Source: Cucumis sativus (Eukaryota; Streptophyta; Magnoliopsida; Cucurbitales; Cucurbitaceae). Taken from it: a DNA stretch of 64,000 nt. The translations under genes and the position numbers were made by a program. The stretch lies in NCBI RefSeq assembly GCF_000004075.3, contig NC_026659.2, positions 27,174,272-27,238,271 on the forward strand. Reading direction: 5' to 3'. Shown here one piece after another: positions 23,547 to 36,276 of the stretch. Each line of letters begins with the position of its first letter. Positions within the stretch are counted from its first letter, which is position 1. A model generated the notes under the pieces. It saw only the letters and a program-made list of their open reading frames with translations, ran no database searches and was not told the DNA's origin.

Positions 23547-25387
23547 TTCACAAATCTTTGCCATTTCCGGTAGATGGAAAGTAAAAGGAAAATAGTAAAG
23601 CTGCATTCAGTGTGACCCTCCACCAGTGAGATGCAGTTCCCACTGGGGAGTGCAACCATCAGTCGGAGTCAATTTTCTGACCAAACCGCCATCGAACTGA
23701 CCATGGTCAATGTTCGAGACCGTTAAAAGTTAGTTGCTTTAATTCTTCAAAATATTTTGTAAAAATTTATGGGTTTGAATTTTTTCTAAATCGCCGACCA
23801 ATCTCCTTCAGGTCGGTCAGTTGGTTTAGTTTCATGCTCACTTCTAGTTTCCGTTGAAAGAAATAAAATGTAACTGTAGCTTTAGGTAACAGCTGATGAT
23901 CAATTTAGTTCTGTATGTCGTCCATTTACCAATTCTCTTCATCAGATGGCATCTAAGCCACGTGTCCACTGCTTGGATGAAAAAAAGTTATTCCAATAGA
24001 CGTTTTTATCAATTTAGATGCCTAGACTTGGACTTAATAGTCACCCCTCTATGTCCATGTAGCCATCTCATGGCAATTGAAACATGTTACTCAAGCACTG
24101 GGACTAGATTCGATCGTGACTATCATCAATTAACACCTTATTCCAACCGTTCTTCTGCTCAAGTTAGTTTACCGAAGTCAATATTCTAGAGAAGTTTCGA
24201 ACAATTGCCCCACTTCTTGTGCTCTTCTTGTCATAATAACCACCGTCTCAATCTTATTTAATATGACTCCACTCTCAAGAATTAATGTGATTGGTCAAAA
24301 TTTCCACTCACTGTTCTTGAGCTCTTGTGTACTTTTCTAAGTTCGTCTTCTAGGAAAGCAAACTTTTTAGGCAGCAATGAAGTTGTCTTCTTTTTTGAGT
24401 CTCTATTCTCACCCTTTTAGAGGCACAACTGGAAAGAAACCTTACTCTTTGAGAAGAGGGACTGACTCTACATTAGTGGGTTGCTGATGCGACGCTAAGG
24501 ATGATAATGAAGTGAAACTAAGGACAAATTTGGGGCCCTCACTTCCCGAAAGGATAAGTGCTAACTTTATGGCAATGGATATTGGTTGGGGGGGCCAAAT
24601 TCCCCTATCCCTTTTAGTTTTTGATGTTGCACGTTGCTGACAAGGCGTTTGCTTTTTCTTGTGTAGCACCAGCCATTGTAAGAGTTCATGTCGTCTCATT
24701 TTATTCTTTTTTTCCCGTTATTTTAATAATATCAAATCATAAATTTATTTCCTAAGTTTCCATGCTTATATGTATTTAATTCATATTATTGGTTATATAT
24801 ATTTAACTCCTCACATTTTCAGTCTGTGAATTTGACTCCATGACATTAGCATGGTCTTGTTTCCTTGGCTTAGTCGGAGGTCCCAGTAGTTGTATTAAAA
24901 AAAAATGTTGGTATGTTATATCTTATTAGATCAACCTTTTAGCAATTAGCAAACAAAGAAGGAGAAGAAAAATATGCAGAGACTAAAGTCCTTCATTTTT
25001 CCTTATTCGTCTAGGCAAAAAAGAATTTGAACTTTGAAATGTAGTCCAGAAAGTGAACAGAATACAAAAACAAAAGTTAGGAAGAAGATTAATCTCATCT
25101 CAAGGGTAATGCCACTTGTACAATGAACCTTCATTTCCAATCTTCTTCTTGCGTGTCATATCTCTCACCTCACATATTTTCTCTTCTTCTCCCTTGTCTC
25201 TCTCCTTCTATCACCAACACTTGAAGAGAAAAACCCACCTTTCATTTTGAAATTTTAATAAATTTGGTTTCTCTTTATAATTTTTTTTTTTTTTAATTTA
25301 AATTGTTTCATAGAATCTATGGCCTCCACTCTTCCTACCAAGCTTCGAGATTTTCTACACTTCTAGTTTACTTCTCTTTCTTTTCAC

Positions 25388-25907
25388 TATTAAATGCAAA
25401 CAAAGTCTCACATTGACTATGATAGGGAGAGAGACTATCAAATAATTATAGAAATATGTGAAGAGTTTGTTGTCCTTATCAATTGTTATTAGAACCACGA
25501 TCTAAATCTATTTCTATTTCTATTTGAGATTCTCAAATTTTGAACAAAATTAGCAAGTCTTGCATGTGAATCCCTGGATCAAACAAAAAGTGCTTGAGAT
25601 GTAACAACCAAGTAGAGGAGTCCTATCAAGTCTGGTAGAGTAATAAGAAGAGTATATATTTGTTTGAGGGCGATGGTGGTTGACACCATGTATATCCCAC
25701 ACACAAGGTGACTCGTGATTGTGCTCTATTCAGTGTTGCTATGCAGAAATGAGGAGACTCTCGAGGTGATATTTTGTTTTAGGGAAAGTTTGTTAGGCGT
25801 AAACCAAAGTCTAACATTGGTTGAAAAAGAGACACCTCATACATAAAATGAACAATATCATACCGCAATAAAGATAAGTAGAAGATTTACTGTCTTTATC
25901 CTCCAAC
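25388..25907 (+). mobile_element. TRIM-like miniature LTR retroelement fossil
   Basis: A short element of about 520 bp. Two similar terminal segments, about 25388-25478 and about 25791-25907, share the core CAAAGTCT(C/A)ACATTG and a common tail. Right after the left copy is a stretch resembling a primer-binding site for initiator Met-tRNA, and right before the right copy is a purine-rich tract. The right copy opens with TG. The interior is only about 300 bp and has no coding capacity, as expected of terminal-repeat retrotransposons in miniature. The two ends are clearly diverged and no matching target-site duplication is visible, so it is an old, broken copy. Exact borders are uncertain. Confidence 0.5.
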
Positions 25908-27540
25908 AATCAGACCATTTGGTCCGGAGACCATTTGGTCCTTAATTGTGTAAATGCCCTCTTTATTTCAACTTTTTCTTTTTCATACAATGCCAAATGT
26001 TTCAGGTTTGAGATCAATATAATGTGTCTCAAATATGATCTACCAAATGATGGCAGTCATAGTGAACTTTAACCCACGTCTTTTTCCCTCCGACTTGGAC
26101 TTTATTAAACTACAAACGACACTGCATAGCTGGTATCCAGGTTTCCAATTGACGTGATGATGAGGCAAACTGATATTTCCTTATGATGTTCATAGTTTTT
26201 CATATTTGGATAAGAGCACACCTTAGTAACCATGCTCTTATGCTTAACGAATTGTGAAGTTCAAAGCAACCTTCAGGAGATGTTAACAAACACTAGCTTA
26301 CTATAACTGTCATAGGAAGACAACATCTCATTGGACTAGTTTATCTAAGCTAACAATACCCTCATGTTTCAACATTTTTCAGTAAGGGTCAATGAAGTTT
26401 AAAATAGGTTATTAAAAGCTTGCTTGGCATGTTATTTTTGGTGATTGGAAGCCATCTAGATTATCTTTTAAATTTGTCAGCCATAATCTTCCTTCCATAG
26501 TCTTCTCTGCAGACCGTTGTACTAAAAAATATTAATCTTCTAAGTTTTTTGAAATTTTGGAAAGAGATTTTGATTTCTTTTATTTTAGGTGCCAAAATTC
26601 TTCAAAATGGATTCCGGAGTTGGTGAGAGGATTATTGAGTTTCAAAGTTAGGTCACCTCCCAAGTATTGATAAGCCAAAGCTATTAGAAAAGCCACATCA
26701 CAATAGGTCTTTAGGGTGTTTGGTTAACCTTTTGACAAATTTAACAATTAAACATTTACTATTCAACACCTTCGGAAGAAAATTAGTTAATGCTTGGCTC
26801 TAAAACACTAAAATCCACTTTTAAGTCTCATCTTTGGAAATTTTCAAACCACTTTTGATCCTGAAGAATCCAAGAACACCTACCACTATTAAAATTCTTA
26901 AACAAAAACCATCCATAAGAACACTTAGTCATCCATGGCAGTTGAAAATGCATGTCAAGTACATACTTAAGGTTGGCTAGCCTGGCTTCCTGTTCCTGTT
27001 ATCCCTCGTTCTTACAATACATAAATACAGCAAATGTGAATGACATCCATATCATATGGTGGAGTGCGTCTATGGTCGAGATATGCAGCCGTGTTAGTTT
27101 TGGGAATCTTGGGGGTGAAGTCAATACAATTAATACAAATTGATCACTATTACAGTAGATATTCGAGGGTTGGCAACCAAAAAAAGTATAGATACAAATG
27201 GAGACTTCATAGCCGTCCCCCCAGTTTAACATCCAACAAATTCTGAGTCAATTGTTGAAAAGAAAAAAGAAAGTGAAAAAAGAATATTAGATTATAGGAT
27301 GCCAAGAATGATAAAAAGCATGGTGAAGTGTCTACTCAATGGAGATATTGCATCATTCACAAATGATCAACTGAGTAAACCCAGAGGTCTTGAATGCCTT
27401 GCTCTGCACGCTAGAAACTGCACTACAACAACCAACGGGACGAAGAAGAAACATACAGCTATTTCGCTTTTTTAAAACAATAGCAACTTCTGCAAAAGCA
27501 ACTTCGTACAAGATGTTTATGATGGAGATGGAATTCTGTT

Positions 27541-30500
27541 TTAACTAGACATCATCACGTGATCGATTGATTGAAGAGCTTGGTTGGCAAAGAACCGGAC
27601 ATCTACATCTGGATCCTCACTGAGTTCAACTAGACTAGGACGGATTGTTTTCTCCACCACCTGCAGCATTACAAGAATTATCCAATATTATGATAAATAT
27701 TGAATCGAATGGTATCAGTTAGAACGGAATGGCACGAAAGCATGCCATGAAGTTTACTTACAGGTTGGTCGACTATGGGAATGAGGGACTGCAACACCTT
27801 TGCCACATTAAACTTGATATTTGGAACCCTGCAAAAACTAAAATTAATCATCGAAGAAGAGCCAAAGGACGGCTTTTGTAGAACAGTCCAATCCAAATCA
27901 ACAGGGGTCCATCCATGATTCATTTTAATAGAGATGAATTGCCGCTTCCAGCATGAGTGAGCAACTAATATAATAAAAATTCTAAAACAGGAAAAAAAAT
28001 TATGAACAAAATTTATGGCATGTACCTGTCCTTGGAAGAACTGATAACTACAGGTAAAAGCTTTGTGCATGTGATTTCTGAGCCCATAACTGGGGCAAGA
28101 AGGGAGACCGCACGAAGAACAGTCATTCGATACAAATAATGTGGGTTGTTAATCATGTCAAGAACCTGTTAGTGAAACGCCACTTCAGTTAGTGGAACAA
28201 AAATTGCATAGATTGTGTGCAGCAGGCAGGGTTTAGGGATTTCTAGAAATGTTTGTTATCCTTATATTTATTTTTTTCATAAACTCTGGGCTCTGGATGG
28301 TGTTCATAATCCGAAAATTCAACCAATTGGAGAGATTTCTATATCTACTCTCTTGGGGCTAGGCCATTAATATTCCAATTTCCCTTTTCTTCAGATGGCT
28401 CTTACATTAATTTCTCATTCAAAAAGGGAAAAGCAAGTTTGGCTGGCTGTGGTTGTGAAATGCTTTTGAAACAAACCTGTGGGACAATATGCTGCATTGC
28501 CCACTCAGGACCAAACTCTTCAGCAAGTCGCTTCAAATTATTAGCAGCTGCATCACGGATTGAGTAAACCTGCGATAAGCAACCATTGCAGTAGAAAAAA
28601 AATATATGAGAACTTAGGCAAAAACAAATGAATTTTCAATCAGTGCACTTCCAAGAACATTATTGACTGTTGAAATAGAAACAATGAGAATCAAAGCATC
28701 AGAAGAAATCCATATGCTCAAGTTGGCAGAAAATCATGCAGACATTTAAAGACCAGGCAGATCTTTGAAACAAAAATAGTATTCTTACTTTTGTTACTAA
28801 AAGTCATCTGAAGTAACATTCTCGCAGAAGCACATAGTCATATTAAGTATTTATATTTCATGCATCCTAAACCTTCATACGTCTTATTGGAGCTCAGGAA
28901 ATACAAACCTTATCCTGTAACCACTGCATGCAAAGAGCGCCGAGCTTATCATCAAAAAACCCTACACCCAGCTGACTTGCCAGTAAAGGAATGTACTCTA
29001 TGATTGCTAACCTAACCCTCCAATGCCTATCCTCAGCAAGTTCAACTATGGCAGGTAACAGCGATTGAGACAAGAGATCAATTCCAATAACCTGCATAAC
29101 AGGTATGTGGTGAGATGACAGTAAATTGTATTGTGTGAGAGAGAAGCAGAGTACTTAAAGAATATTTGTGTAGTGCAAAAGAGCATTATGATGTTAGTTA
29201 ATAACCTTTCCATCAGTTTCAAGGTTGAAATAAAACAAACCTGATTTACTTGATCAAGCTTGCTGATGATGTTAAGGCGCACATCAGGAAATTCATCCTT
29301 AAGCAGAGAAAGGAATATTGGGAGGAGCTGTTCAATGGTAGCGTCCTGCACAAGCCATCTGAGTGAGATTTTTGATGTCCAGCACAAACAACAATATACC
29401 ACTATAGTATTCATACAAATACACGTGTGAAGCAGTTGTTCCAAGATCCAATGTTTACAGAGTAATGATAATCAGCACTACAATCTCCACATAATTTGAA
29501 TTTTAAATTCATATTACTTCTTGGCCTTCACATACAGATAATAAACAGGAAACATTAGCAAACTAATCGTTATGCTAATCAGCAAAGTATTTTTATTCAC
29601 GAAACTTGTTGGCCTTCAAATTTTAGAGAAAATAAATAGTACTTAGTGGTCAATCTCTCACTGGTTACATAAAATTACAAACACATAACCACAGGTGTCC
29701 AAAATCAACTACGACCTTACATTGAAGGTAACATTAAACAGCAAAGTGTTTTTATTTCATTCATAGTCATCAAAATTCAGAAATATTAATCAGTATCCAT
29801 GATTTAAAGAACCATAATTTACTTGCACCCCACAGTGCCCTCCCCGCATTTCCGAGGAAAACAAAAAAAAAAAACCAACCGACCAGACATGACTTCTGAA
29901 CAGGCTGGTTGAAGATAAAAACAGATTAAATTTCTCAATCAACTAACAAAGAACATTCATTAGTTAGTTTTATTAATCACTACTTGCAGGCAACACATTT
30001 GTGAAAAACCAAAATGAAGATTTTGTACCTTTCCCAACACAGGAGCCATTCCCATGATAACTGAGGCTAAAGCTGAACGGACATGCTGAGAGGAATCTGA
30101 TGACAATTCCTGCAGTCATTATTCGCTTAGCGCTCAGCATTTAACAGTGCAATATATGGAGGAAATTTAAACTTTGAAATAGAGTATGCACCTTCACGCA
30201 GGGAAGAATATGTTGAATTGCCAGTTCTGGACTTAAAATCCGGCAGAACTTGGTCACTTTGCCAGCCGCTGCAATACGAACTTCAGCTTCATTGTCTCGA
30301 AGCAAGCGTACATAAGCGGGTACCAAATCCGTCCTTACCACCCAAAAGACAAGTTCATGCATTAGGATCAAATAACTTTACAGTACAATTGGCAGAGTGT
30401 TTTCTAATATAAGAATTGTTTTCCATGTTTACATGATATCAGAAAAATATGCATGTGCTGACATCTTTTTATCATAGAAAATTTGATGAGTATTTTTTTA

Positions 30501-33089
30501 AAAAATAAAATAGTAAAGAATAAATAAATAAAGGCAAGGTCATATGGTGCACATAGGCCAACCAAGGAGCCATAGAAAGTGTGATAGAAACTAAAGTATC
30601 TCCAACTGTGACGAGAAAAGGAAATTCAGAGGAACTAGGTGTGCCAAAAAAACATGCAAGTGGCTCCTTCGAAGAATTCCCCCTATCATCCAGGAACGGA
30701 GGGTTCATACATAATTCGTTTTTGTGGGTTTCATAACATAATTGGTCCAGGATACAATTCCCATCTTTCCACATAGATCAATAACCAACTTTTCTTCATA
30801 CATTAATAAAAAATTACCTAGTTGGTTCAGGTCCTACAGCTTCACACAATTCGTATAGCTGGTTTGCAACCATGTAACGCACACGCCAAGACTTATCCTA
30901 CACAAAAGAGAAAGTAGGCAGGGAACAAGAAAGAAATTAGAGCTTGGATAAATTGGGTCAAGGCCATGAGATGAGGGTATAAAGCATGTAAATACCACTT
31001 TTACATTTTATCACATACGATAGAGGCGCTCACATTAAGAAATAACTATTTTTTTAAGAAAAAATATTTTCATAATAAAAAAAATGGGAGACAAAATACC
31101 ACCCCACACCAAAAGATTATGCAGATATATAGACTAACTTCATTGACATTACCCCATAGCTAGAAAGTGAAAGGTTTAAGAACAAAAGTTATTCTAATGC
31201 TTTGCTTTTTTTAGAGTTGATACAAGAATCCCTAAGGAGTAGGACAGCTATAAAGATTTTAATGTCAACTTAAAAAGAACTTGGAGGTATGTAAATCTAC
31301 GTCATGCCTGCAATTACTGGTAACTAGTAAGTCATAATAACTAAACAGCAGCAGTACAAAGCAATACAATTCAACATCCAGGCGTTCATCACAAAGATCT
31401 GGAAACCACTTACTGATGAATTGTACAATACTGCTTGATCTTTGTTTCAAAATAGATCATGCTTGTTAAGTTCAACAATATAGATGATCTTACGAACAAA
31501 GTACCCAGGCATACATTTCAAACCGTGAAAACAATTGTGCAAATTCATACCTGAGAGAAGTTTACAATAACTGGAAGGATATGCAAAACACAATCTTGAG
31601 GTTCCAATAACTTGCCCAAAGCAGCACAACCCTCAACAGCCAACAATCTTACAGAATCTTGATCTGGAAAGATATAGTGTAAGAACACAAAATGTACAAA
31701 AACAGACAGCTGTACCATAAAAAAATTCTAAAAAACAATTCCCAAGCTTTTTAACAAGAGAAAGATCAATGTTTTTTCCCTGTTAGTATCGCAGGTGCAC
31801 TACGCACGTTCAGCAATGATCTCAACTTTAACAATAAGTTTAACCTTTAACCAGTATAAGTAATACATAACCAATGTGATGCATGTGCATCCACTAGAAA
31901 GAAACCACGCACTAATTGTTTGCATGAATTAAATATCAGCAAGAAACCAGAAAAGTAATCACACTCAGGTAATGGATACAGAGACTTACCATCTTGTGTA
32001 AGATCCTCAAATATCGTCATAATATCAGTTTTCAGATGAGCAGGTTCGATTGTGGCAGCAAATTTTCCTAGGTTTGTTGCAGCAGACCTCCTAACCATGG
32101 GCATGTCATCTTGACACAATTGGCCATAAATTGACCGCAACTCAGTCTTCAACATCTCTGGAGCACTGGGGTAGGCAATATGAAATAGCCCACATGCAGA
32201 TACTCTAGCTGTAAACCATTCACCAGCTGCCAATCTCTGGATATATATCCATGCAGAAACACACGCACAAAAACCCTTAGAAAGCTATCAAAGTTTAATA
32301 TGCAAAAAGTGTTTTAGCAAAAAAAGAAAAGAAAAGAAGAGGAAAACTAGAAATTATCAAATTTTTAGGACAGAAGAAACAAAAATCAGCATAACAGTAG
32401 GGGAGGAGAGCAGTCGGGTAACAAAATTGGCTTGACGTTCTATTTGTTTGTCATTTTGCACTGCATTCTCTATTAAAAACTTGAAAGGACGCCGAAAGTG
32501 TAGGCTCATGAGCAAGGCTTTACTAACATATTGTAAAACATTCAATATATCATTGGCCGCATCTTTATTCTTTAGCATAACGCATCTTATATTTATGGAT
32601 ATTTCTCGGTGTCACCATTTCTATGAGTGTCAGATAAAGTAATGGAATGCGTACTGAAGGCAAAAAGAAAAAAAGGTAGTAGAGGGAAATACTGACCTTA
32701 ACGAGAGGAATGAACCAATCAACTAAATCACTCTCTCTCATCTGGGATCCAATTCTGCACAATGACTCCACAGCTTTGTCTCTCACGCATGTCTCCTCAA
32801 CAGTGCACAGAGTTTCTAGAGGTGGAAGCAAAACATGGGCATGCTCAACTCCACCTACATACGGGATGAACACCCCCAACTCCTCAGCCATTGCAAGAAG
32901 TACTTCATCGTCGTCATCATTGTTTTCACTCAGAAATGGGATCAACTCTTTACGGGTTCGCTCCTCTCCAAGAGCACGTGCAATTGTGGAAAGTCTCCGA
33001 ATGGAGTTCAACCGTAGCTGAATGTCGTCATTCTTCAGCTCGTCAATAAGAACAGCTATTGGATAAAGCGGCTCGTCAACCATAGACAT
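27541..33089 (-). CDS. PP2AA: PP2A 65-kDa regulatory (scaffold) subunit A
   Basis: Twelve coding exons (genomic order reversed): 32697-33089, 31990-32236, 31551-31663, 30818-30897, 30192-30333, 30029-30109, 29241-29345, 28909-29091, 28477-28569, 28026-28165, 27762-27828 and 27541-27660. Phases join without error to 1764 bp and exactly 587 aa, the family length. The protein is the all-HEAT scaffold (15 repeats) that binds the catalytic C subunit and a variable B subunit in the cytosol and nucleus. It opens [19 protein letters not shown] and shows HEAT signatures such as [29 protein letters not shown] and [15 protein letters not shown]. It is highly similar to Arabidopsis RCN1/PP2AA2/PP2AA3; the paralogue cannot be fixed here. 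A second ATG two codons in is less likely to be the start. Confidence 0.97.
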
Positions 33090-33950
33090 CTTATTCAGCG
33101 CTTTCCTGTAAAATTAAAGACTTGATGAGGGAGAAAAAGAAAACCGATTCGCAGCTACAAGAAGACGGCTTCCAAATAAGAATCAGATACTGGACGATGG
33201 GGGAAACAACAACATGAAACATAGCATAAGAACGGAAACCCAGAGGTGAAGAACAGTGCTCAAACGCAACTTTACCCATATAATAAAACGTCTTCCAGAC
33301 GTTCAAAATAAGAAAGTGGACAAAATCAAAGCTACAAACGATCTCCAATAACTAGATGGAAAACACTAGTTGCACTAGAGATTTTGAATGCTTTGTTGTT
33401 GATTTATAATCCTCGACTTCCAAGAAAAAGTAACAAGTAGAAATGGACAAATCAGATCCGCAATCGAAGATCTGAAGACAAGATAAGATAAGGCTAAATA
33501 ACATTAGGAAAACGGTAAAAACGTCCAAAACAGTGTGAGAAATATCGCAGATTCAAAGGTCCGAACCCTAAGAACGGTGTTATGCAGCTATAAAGGTAAG
33601 AATCAAAACCCTCTATACATAACGTGGACAGTGCGGTTGAATTATTGTCTTGTTCCTTGAAACTGAAGGTATGCGACACATAGAATTCGATCTCACTATT
33701 ATCTTCTGATCAACGACGAAGTAAAGAAGTGAAATCCAGAACAAAGAATGGAGAATTGGAAATGAAAAGAAAAATGGCAGAGGAAAGTGAAAAAGTGAAA
33801 GCAGACTCACCTAGATCAATGCCCTTGGCTGGTCGAGCTTCAAGAACCTGTCGTCGGAGAGAGAGAGAGAGAGAAAGAGAAAGAGAACAAGAGAGAGAGA
33901 GACCACAAGGAGAAGAGAACGAGGACAATGGAGGCTTTTGTTTCGATACT
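33090..33950 (-). other. 5' untranslated region and leader intron of PP2A-A
   Basis: On the - strand a leader exon ends at 33811 with a consensus donor (GTGAGT). The intron spans 33106-33810 (705 bp) and ends in TTTACAG, leaving a short piece of leader before the ATG at 33089. A leader intron is common in highly expressed plant housekeeping genes. The first exon is CT-rich on the coding strand. Confidence 0.65.
33857..33902. repeat. (GA)n microsatellite in the PP2A-A leader
   Basis: An imperfect GA tract of about 46 bp, read as CT on the transcript strand. It lies inside the first leader exon, where CT-rich tracts are typical in plants. Confidence 0.85.
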
Positions 33951-33992
33951 CCCTGATCTGGAATTCTATAATAACATAACTATAAACTTCTC

Positions 33993-34085
33993 TGGGCCGG
34001 CCCATCAATCACGTAAAATGGGCTTTAAGCCTAATTGTTTGTTCACTGCTGCATGGGCCGGTGATTTTGGGCTTGCTTCTGGGCC
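33993..34085. promoter_or_regulatory. Cluster of site II elements upstream of PP2A-A
   Basis: Six TGGGCC/TGGGCT-type motifs, in either orientation, fall within 93 bp: 33993-33998, 33999-34004, 34019-34025, 34054-34059, 34068-34073 and 34080-34085. They lie just upstream of the inferred leader exon. Site II elements bind TCP factors and drive expression in dividing cells. Confidence 0.65.
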
Positions 34086-36276
34086 TTAGTACATAACAAC
34101 CAAATATATGATCTTTTCAAGAATATCAACTTTTTTGTTCAACAATGTGGAGATCACATAACAGTGTGTATGTACATACACAAACACACTCATTTATGAA
34201 AAATAGGGGGGGGAATGTTGGTAATTTGTTACAAAATTACATTTCTCCCTCTTTGATTTTATGAACGATGCGTTCTATGTAAAACATGGAAGTAACATAA
34301 TTAGTAAAATGATTCTTAAATCATTATGATTTCATTTTAGGTGATTTACATTTGGTGGGATGAATCATTTAATTGTTGTTGATAATATATAGTGATTGTG
34401 TGTTGAGTTTTCTTTTTCTTTGGTGGAAGAGAAAAAAGTAGAAAGGCATGTAATATTGTGATCCTTCACGGGACAGATCCATTTTCCAATATGATCAGAT
34501 ACTAGTTAGGTGGTGAATGGAAGAATCTTCATGCCTGCATAAATGAAGTCACAACTTGCCAATTTGGAGAGAATTATGTTATTTTCTACTTTTATTTTCA
34601 AGTAGGGTTGAGCAAATTAGACCAAAGACGAAGCAATCAAATCCGACCTAGCTCAAGTTGGTCCAGCAGTTTAATGATTTAAGCAGTCAAGTTGGTCGTT
34701 TTTTATTGCTAAAAAAATGTCAATTCTATCTAGGATATTAGTATTCATATAAAAGGAGAAAAATGATAATTATGATTGTCCCACATACAACACTCACCCA
34801 CCAACAATCTAAACCAACAAGTCATTAATCGGTGCCACTCTAAATTTAAATCCAATGTCGTTCGACGGATGATCGTCTATTCAAGTTACTAGGACATGTT
34901 TTCAAAACATTTGGTAATATAGTTGGAAATAGCACAAAATGTCTATTCAATCTAAACAAAATAAGGTTAGTGAAACTACGGAGTTAATGAAACATACAAT
35001 TCAATTAAATTTTTTTAATCGTATTACTATAAATTATTTAGACCAAATAATAGATAGAGTGAAGTTGGACTTTTTTGGACCAAACACAGTGATTGTCCCA
35101 TTTGAGACCGACATTGGCAAAGAAGGAAATGAAATCCTTGCTATCTCGGTCTCGATTTCAGCTTGGATAATCAATAAAAAAGAACAAATTGATGGTCTTC
35201 TCACCCACTAGGTACAAGAGTTCCATAAACACGTACATAGTTGTTTTGTCACTCGGAATTTGGTGAAGTCTATATAGTTGAACAACACCTAGTTGATCCA
35301 CATCAATCACACCAAATACGATTTTGGCTACATTGGAAGTCCATCGTTGATCTCTTCAAATTCGAGTGCCAAAAAATGTGTTTACTGTAATATCCCCCAA
35401 AAACCAACAAAAAAAGATACTCATAAAAAACAATCTACAAAAGTTTGTACTTTTTCTTATGTTTGTCCTTTGGGAAACTTTTTGGGATTCTATTCCTTTT
35501 CACTTGGTGTTGGTCCCAGCCGGATCATCACCAAGAAAGTACAATAAACAACAATTTGCATTTCCATGATCTTTCATTCCAAAAGCTGAAGTTCAATCTC
35601 CATGTCTACCATTCTCGTAAAAGTTTGGTACAATGGCAATTAATATTCGAAAATGAACCATTGTTTAATAGTATTGAGCTTATAAGTGACTCAAGTGGTA
35701 AAAAATTTATATAAACTGAAAACATCTTATACTATTTCTGGCAATTACATATGCTCCCAATGGGACGACAATACAATAACAAGAACAACAATATACACTC
35801 AAATATAAGGGGCATCAGCTTGCCAAAGCATATAAGATCATGGAGTGATGCACCATGCTGTTGCATCACAGATGTATTAAACAATCCCTCTCATAACATC
35901 ACATCTAGAAGCAAAATAAATGTAACGTCATACCACAGGCATTAATAAACTTAATCCTCAAAAATAATATCATTATGTACGACGCTCCCTTCCATATATG
36001 GTCCCAACAGCCTTTGATGAAGAGATTTTAGTGTCCCATCTAAGGCACATGTATGACATTTCCGCTGACCTGTATTGATCTTTACACAGGACGGGTCCAT
36101 TTAAGTTACCTGCCAGAACAATATAAGAGGACATAGGTAACTGAGATCTAAACCTTTTTTAAGAAACTGGTGGCAAATTCAACCATCACTGTAGGAAAGG
36201 TGCATTAGTTAGCCAACTAGTAGAGTGATATCAGACAACCCAAGGGCACGACTGTGGCATGGCATCCTATCAAGGC
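34086..36276. other. Intergenic region between PP2A-A promoter and ALMT 3' end
   Basis: AT-rich DNA with scattered short frames (for example 34939-35211) that match no family I recognise. The last few hundred bases are likely the ALMT 3' untranslated region. Confidence 0.5.

Larger units (their letters stand above)
23305..27540. other. Intergenic region between convergent CXE and PP2A-A genes
   Basis: Holds the CXE 3' region, a 28-bp tandem duplication (23492-23546), a TRIM-type fossil (about 25388-25907) and, at its right end, the PP2A-A 3' untranslated region. Short open frames at 23896-24189 and 24442-24699 show no recognisable domain. No other gene is supported. Confidence 0.5.

Noticed and set aside
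23610-23850. GGTCGG/CCGACC-rich segment with partial inverted similarity
   Set aside because: It resembles common short plant repeats, but arms are poorly matched and no target duplication could be defined.
24442-24699. 85-codon - strand frame with a G-rich stretch
   Set aside because: No homology recognised and no supporting promoter or splice context.
34939-35211. 90-codon open frame on the + strand
   Set aside because: AT-rich, no domain or composition suggesting a protein, and flanked by frames of similar quality.
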